From Streptomyces sp. NBC_00353 (GTDB lineage: Bacteria; Actinomycetota; Actinomycetes; Streptomycetales; Streptomycetaceae), in the NCBI RefSeq assembly GCF_036108815.1, contig NZ_CP107985.1, positions 9,049,501 to 9,113,500 on the forward strand: a DNA stretch of 64,000 bases. The letters run 5' to 3'. The position numbers were made by a program, and so were the translations under genes. Every line of letters begins with the position of its first letter. The first letter of the stretch is position 1. Of the stretch, positions 59,645 to 64,000 are shown piece by piece. The notes beneath the pieces were generated by a model. The model saw nothing but the letters and a program-made list of their open reading frames with translations, searched no databases and was not told where the DNA came from.

Positions 59645-62032
59645 CTACTCAGGAAGGGGCTGCTCGGCCCAGATGGTCTTGCCCGTGCCGGTATGCCGCA
59701 TTCCCCAGCGCTCGGTGAGCTGGGCGACCAGCATGAGGCCGCGTCCGCCCTCGTCAAAGATGCGGGCGCGGCGCAGGTGGGGTGCGGTGCTGCTGGCGTC
59801 GGAGACCTCGCAGATCAGCGTCCTTTCTTTGATCAGCCGCAGCTGAACGGGAGCGGCGGCATAGCGGATCGCGTTGGTCACCAGCTCGCTGACCACGAGT
59901 TCGGTGACGTAGGCCAGGTCGTCCAGCCCCCAGGCGTGGAGTTGGGCGGTCGCCTTGGAGCGGGCCTCGGCCACGAAGGCGGGATCGGTGGGAAGGTCCC
60001 AGACGGCGACGTGCCCGTTGTCCAGGGCACGGGTACGGGCGATGAGCAGCGCGACATCATCGGCCGGCTGCTCGCCGAGCAGAGCATCGAGTACGCGGTC
60101 GCAGGTGGCCTCCAACGACGGAGCCGTGTCGGCGAGGGCCGTGCGCAGAGCGTGCAGGCCGGCATTGACATCGCGATTCTGTGCCTCGACAAGGCCATCG
60201 GTGTAGAGGGTCAGGAGGCTGCCTTCGGGCAGTTCGCGTTCAACTGCCTCGAACGGCAGCCCGCCCAGGCCGAGTGGCGGGCCGGTGGGCAGTTCGAGGA
60301 AATCAACCGTCCCGTCAGGGGTCACCAGAGCGGGCCAGAGGTGGCCGGCGCTGGCGAGTGAGCACTTGCGGGAGATGGGGTCGTACACCGCGTACAGACA
60401 GGTGGCTCCGAGTTCCGCGAAGGGCGTCCCCGTTCCGGAATCGGGCCCGGATCCGAGCCGGACGACCAGGTCGTCCAGATGCGCGAGCAGTTCGTCCGGA
60501 GCCAGATCGACGTCGGCGAGGGCGCGTACTGCGGTGCGAAGGCGCCCCATGGCGGCGGAGGCGTGGATCCCGTGACCGACCACATCGCCGACAACCAGGG
60601 CGACGCGGGCGCCGGAGAGCGGGATCACGTCGAACCAGTCACCGCCGACGCCGACTTTCGAGTCTGCGGGCAGGTAGCGGCTGGCCACGTCGACAGCGGC
60701 CTGCTTGGTATTGCCCTGCGGCAGAAGGCTGTGCTGGAGGGCCAGAGTTGTTGTGTGTTCGCGCGTGTAGCGGCGGGCGTTGTCGAGGCAGACCGCGGCG
60801 CGCGCCGCAAGCTCCCTGGCGATCTGCAGGTCTGCCTGCTCGTACGGCCCGGCGGACGGATCCAGGCGGGCGAAGAGCACGACGCCGAGGTTGGTGCCGC
60901 GGCCGCGCAGCGGCACCACCATGAGCGAGTGCGCGCGATGCCGACTCACCCAGGCGGTCCGGACCGGGTCGTGGGCCAGCCAGCGGGTGATCTCGGGCTC
61001 GCCGAGCCGGTGCAGGGTGCCGCGACCGGTGGCCAGACTGCGAGCAACCGGCGAAAACTCCGGGTAGGGGGACAACTCGCCGACCGCGACGACAGCCTTT
61101 ACGTCGGGGCGGGTGGCCACGCGCCGCAGTACCAGAGGACCGTCGTCCGGAACGGGTGGTGGCTCGTCACCGTGCAGTACGGCGTCGAACAGATCGACCG
61201 AGACGAAGTCCGCGAGGTCGGGCACGGCCACGTCGGCCAGTTCCTGCGCGGTGCGAGCCACGTCCAGGCTGCTGCCGATACGCCTACTGGCCTCATCGAG
61301 CAGCGCAAGACGTTCGCGGGCCGCGTACTGCTCGGAGAAGTCGAGAGCTGCCTGCTGCACACCGTGCACCAGGCCGAGGGAGTCCTTGAGCGGGGTGAAG
61401 TGGATGGTCCAGGCGTGGGCCTGGGGCTCTCCTGGCACCTTGACGTAGTTCTCGATGTGTTCGGGCTCCCCGGTACGCAACACGTGATCGACGGATCGTT
61501 CAGGGGCCTGGAAGGCAGGATCGGGCATGTGCTCGGTGATCCGGAGCCCGCGAAGATCCCGCTCCGTGGCGGCGAGCTGCTTGGTCATGGGCTCATTGAC
61601 CCGTAGGAACCGGCCCTCGGTGTCGTAGATCGCCAGGGCGAACGGGGACTGGTCGAACGACCAGCGGATCAGGGGGTCCGTGTCGCGGTTCTCCTCCCGC
61701 TCCTGAATGCCCTCCAGCAGCCATCCGGCTCGCCCGTCACCCGTGGGCAGCGGGCGCGCCCGCAGCCGGCATTCGACGGCGCTGCCGTCCCGGTGGCGGA
61801 GTGCCACGTGTCCCGTCCAATCGTCCTGCCGATCGAAACGCTCACGGACAGCAGCGGGGAGGGGCGAAGCAAGCAGCGCCGTCGCGAGCCGGCCGACGGC
61901 CTCACCGGCGGAGTAGCCGAGCAACTGTTCCGCACCGGCGCTCCAGCCGGTCAGCGTTCCATCCGGAGCCGCCACGGCCAGAGCCGCGGCGGGGGTGAGG
62001 GAGTCACCTGGCATGCTTGCCGGTGTGTCCAT
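59645..62032 (-). CDS. PAS/GAF/SpoIIE phosphatase/HATPase multidomain sensor
   Basis: The ATG at 62032 gives 795 residues in the order PAS (about 12-105, DGTLTGWSAGAEQLLGYSAGEAVG), second PAS (about 120-235, FALAIYDTEGRFLRVNEPM), GAF (about 255-420, HRAHSLMVVPLRGRGTNLGVVLFARLD), PP2C/SpoIIE (about 440-650, ASRYLPADSKVGVGGDWFDVIPLSGARVALVVGDVVGHGIHASAAMG, LLTLYTDGLVEAQNRD, PADDVALLIART) and a C-terminal anti-sigma-factor-type HATPase (about 665-795, VTELVVSELVTNAIRYA, FDEGGRGLMLVAQLTERWG). A phosphatase fused to a kinase of the same pathway is typical of Streptomyces stress sigma control. A longer upstream frame lacks support. Confidence 0.9.
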   Translation of the reverse strand: MDTPASMPGDSLTPAAALAVAAPDGTLTGWSAGAEQLLGYSAGEAVGRLATALLASPLPAAVRERFDRQDDWTGHVALRHRDGSAVECRLRARPLPTGDGRAGWLLEGIQEREENRDTDPLIRWSFDQSPFALAIYDTEGRFLRVNEPMTKQLAATERDLRGLRITEHMPDPAFQAPERSVDHVLRTGEPEHIENYVKVPGEPQAHAWTIHFTPLKDSLGLVHGVQQAALDFSEQYAARERLALLDEASRRIGSSLDVARTAQELADVAVPDLADFVSVDLFDAVLHGDEPPPVPDDGPLVLRRVATRPDVKAVVAVGELSPYPEFSPVARSLATGRGTLHRLGEPEITRWLAHDPVRTAWVSRHRAHSLMVVPLRGRGTNLGVVLFARLDPSAGPYEQADLQIARELAARAAVCLDNARRYTREHTTTLALQHSLLPQGNTKQAAVDVASRYLPADSKVGVGGDWFDVIPLSGARVALVVGDVVGHGIHASAAMGRLRTAVRALADVDLAPDELLAHLDDLVVRLGSGPDSGTGTPFAELGATCLYAVYDPISRKCSLASAGHLWPALVTPDGTVDFLELPTGPPLGLGGLPFEAVERELPEGSLLTLYTDGLVEAQNRDVNAGLHALRTALADTAPSLEATCDRVLDALLGEQPADDVALLIARTRALDNGHVAVWDLPTDPAFVAEARSKATAQLHAWGLDDLAYVTELVVSELVTNAIRYAAAPVQLRLIKERTLICEVSDASSTAPHLRRARIFDEGGRGLMLVAQLTERWGMRHTGTGKTIWAEQPLPE

Positions 62033-62629
62033 GGGCCGATCATCTCGCCTTCGAGTCCACTGGTGATTCAAGGATCTCTCGGTCCTGCCGCCAGATCGCG
62101 TCAAGCGGGATCGCACGTGCTGGACGCAGTGAATCGGACTTCGGGGGAACCAGCGAGACAACCGGCGGTGACGGTCCGTAACGGTTGTCGGTAATCGGCT
62201 GTCGGTACCGCGCTGATCAGCCCGAGATCCGGTCCGGCGGTGCCGCGCCTGCTCCGCGGAGTCAGGCGGGACGGCGGGTGGAGTTCCATCCGCCGGACGT
62301 GTCGGGCCTCCATCCGCGCGGGAGCCCCGGCGGAGCCTCCTCAGAGCCCCACCTCGGCCGTGTGAGACCACGGTTCCCATCGCGTTCCTGCCCTGGGGCC
62401 TCTACTGGAGTCTGCTCCCCCCTGACCCGGACGGATGGCTCCCACCCGCCCACACCCCAGCCTTCAGCCGGAGAACTTCTCACACCGGATCCGCCCCGCC
62501 CTCTTCCGCCCGCCAGGTCCTCAGGCTGTGGTCCGTAGCGCCGGGAGAGAGGATGGAAGACGATGAGAGGCCTGGTGAGGGGTCCACGGAGTCGAGCACG
62601 GCTATGCATTTCGGGAGAAGAGGTGCCTC
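62033..62629. other. Divergent intergenic region between two large sensors
   Basis: 597 bases; no supported gene. It should contain promoters for both sensors; no obvious operator was seen. Confidence 0.4.
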
Positions 62630-64000
62630 ATGGGTGCCACCGGTGCGTTTCCGGAGGGACCTGCCTCGGTGGGGGTCGCCCCGGCCGAGCCGGGTGGGCT
62701 GCTGGACGTGCTGGGTGTGGCCGCGGTGGTGCTGGACAGCGCGGGACGGATCGCGTTGTGGAGTCCGCAGGCCGAGGAGCTGTTCGGCTGGACCGCGGAC
62801 CAGGCGCTGGGCCGGTTCGCGGCCCCCCTGCTGGTGGCCCCGGAGCACTTCGACCTGGTGCTGCACCTGTTCGCGCAGGTGATGACCAGTGGTGAGACCT
62901 GGGCCGGTGTGTTTCCCGTGCGGCACAAGGACGGCAGTACGCGGCTGGTGGAGTTCCGCAACATGCGGCTGCTGGGCGAGCACGGACAGCCATTCGCCCT
63001 GGGTATCGCCACCGATCAGGCCACTTTGCGAGAGGTGGAACGGGATCTGGCGCTGTCGGTGCAGCTGGTGGCCCAGTCCCCGATCGGCCTGGCCGTCCTG
63101 GACACCAACCTGCGGTACGTGATGGTCAACCCGGCGCTGGAGGGCCTCAACGGCCTGCCGGCCGCCCAGCACATCGGCAGTGATGTCCACCAGGTCCTGC
63201 GGTTCCTGGACGATACCGAGGCCGTCGCGTCGATGATGCGGCAGGTTCTGGACACCGGCAGACCGCTGATCAACCACTTCATCGTGGGCCGGTCACCGAC
63301 CGATCCGGGCGATGAAATCGCCCGGTCGGTCTCGTACTACCGGCTCGAGAATCCGGGCGGGCGGGTGCTGGGTGTGGCGGCGTCGGTGGTGGACAGTACC
63401 GAGCAGCACCGCGCCGGCCTGGAGGCGGCCGCTGCCCGCAAGCGGCTGGCGACCATTGCCCGGGCCTCGGCGATGGTGGGCACCACCTTGGATGTGGAGA
63501 CAACCGCCCGGGAGCTGGCCGACATCCTGGTGCCCGAACTGGCCGACCTGGCCGCCGTCGACATCCTCGACGCAGTCCTCGGCGACCGGCAACCAGAAAC
63601 TGTGTCGCCCGGGGCACCGGCCCTGTTCAGGGCTCTGGCAGTCACCGCTGCCTATCCCACCGACGCCGTCTACGCGGCCGATCAGACCGGGCACATCGCC
63701 ACCTACGCCGCTGACCGGCTCATCACTCAGTGTGTGACCACCGGCCGCCCCGTCCTGGTGAATCAGGTGACCGAAGCGGACCTGCAGCACATCGCCGCCG
63801 AGCCGCGGGGAGCCGCCCTCCTGGCCCAGGCCGGGCTGCACGCCTACCTGGCCGTGCCGCTGATAGCCCGCGGGGAAGTCCTGGGCGCCCTGGACCTGTG
63901 CCGCGCCCGCAATCCGCAGCCGTTCGACCCCGACGACATCGTCCTGGCCGGTGAGCTGGCCGCCCGCGCTGCGGTGCGCATCGACAACGCCCGCTTGTAC
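62630..64000 (+). CDS. PAS/GAF multidomain signalling protein, 5' part
   Basis: The ATG at 62630 has AGAGG upstream, and the frame stays open for 457 codons to the window edge. Two PAS units are visible (about residues 20-130, VLDSAGRIALWSPQAEELFGWTADQALG, and about 145-265, LAVLDTNLRYVMVNPALEGL). A linker (VDSTEQHRAGLEAAAARKRLATIARASAMVGTTLDV) and a GAF domain (from about 290, ending AYLAVPLIARGEVLGALDLCRAR...LAGELAARAAVRIDNARLY) follow. This is the same order as in its divergent neighbour, so a SpoIIE phosphatase and HATPase probably lie beyond the window. Confidence 0.85.
   Translation, partial: MGATGAFPEGPASVGVAPAEPGGLLDVLGVAAVVLDSAGRIALWSPQAEELFGWTADQALGRFAAPLLVAPEHFDLVLHLFAQVMTSGETWAGVFPVRHKDGSTRLVEFRNMRLLGEHGQPFALGIATDQATLREVERDLALSVQLVAQSPIGLAVLDTNLRYVMVNPALEGLNGLPAAQHIGSDVHQVLRFLDDTEAVASMMRQVLDTGRPLINHFIVGRSPTDPGDEIARSVSYYRLENPGGRVLGVAASVVDSTEQHRAGLEAAAARKRLATIARASAMVGTTLDVETTARELADILVPELADLAAVDILDAVLGDRQPETVSPGAPALFRALAVTAAYPTDAVYAADQTGHIATYAADRLITQCVTTGRPVLVNQVTEADLQHIAAEPRGAALLAQAGLHAYLAVPLIARGEVLGALDLCRARNPQPFDPDDIVLAGELAARAAVRIDNARLY

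Overview
The window is high-GC DNA with strongly GC-biased third codon positions, many GTG/TTG starts and a gene set typical of Streptomyces or a close relative: many SpoIIE-type PP2C phosphatases with PAS/GAF sensors, an ECF41 sigma factor with a fused SnoaL-like domain, an HspR/HAIR-type heat-shock element, DUF664 DinB proteins, Tat-exported phospholipase C, and CsbD/PRC-barrel stress proteins. No rRNA, tRNA, CRISPR array or intact insertion sequence was seen. The density of stand-alone regulators, single-gene operons and broken genes fits an accessory (arm-like) part of a chromosome rather than a housekeeping core.

Layout. 0-5.3 kb: the end of a glycogen-debranching-type enzyme, a secreted protein of unknown function, a double-DUF427 protein and an alpha/beta hydrolase. 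5.3-6.2 kb: a CGNR zinc-finger regulator divergent from the hydrolase; their shared intergenic region carries four copies of a TAACC-N18-GGTTA palindrome. 6.4-17.4 kb: transketolase, CPA-type antiporter, IS110 remnant, GNAT, secreted glycerophosphodiesterase, YihY/BrkB and MscS membrane proteins, a membrane acyltransferase and a small membrane-anchored protein. 17.4-26.2 kb: a coherent block of a Tat-exported phospholipase C, a GntR/UTRA regulator, a four-gene ABC importer of the 2-aminoethylphosphonate/ferric type and a HAD phosphatase. The same palindrome (ACTTGTTCAAACAAGT) lies upstream of both the phospholipase gene and the importer operon, so one regulator probably controls release and uptake of a phosphorylated organic compound.

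26.4-31.3 kb: a flavin-reductase/luciferase-like monooxygenase pair with a MarR regulator preceded by two evenly spaced palindromes, then an AraC regulator divergent from a DUF2000 protein. 31.7-36.2 kb: an Ala/Lys-repeat winged-helix-like protein, an SRPBCC protein, a hydrolase, a ComB-family phosphatase-like protein and an SDR with a palindromic operator. 37.2-41.2 kb: an NDH-2-like FAD oxidoreductase, a truncated flavoprotein fragment, and two tandem ECF41-type genes, the second lacking most of sigma region 2. Candidate ECF41 promoters precede the oxidoreductase and the flavoprotein-fragment/sigma unit.

41.2-49.3 kb is an eroded stress island: intact dnaK-grpE with a HAIR-like site over the promoter, surrounded by a decapitated formaldehyde dehydrogenase, a frameshifted coiled-coil gene, a frameshifted hsp20, a Ku C-terminal fragment and another unidentified remnant, interspersed with small stress proteins (CsbD, hemerythrin). 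49.3-64 kb: two DinB/DUF664 proteins, a PRC-barrel protein whose ribosome-binding site lies in a hairpin, a small membrane protein, an aldo/keto reductase behind a 31-codon SDR stub and divergent from an XRE/MmyB-like regulator, an NmrA-like protein, and three large signalling proteins (two complete SpoIIE-type phosphatases, one PAS/GAF protein running off the end) with an SH3 exported protein and an IclR regulator between them.
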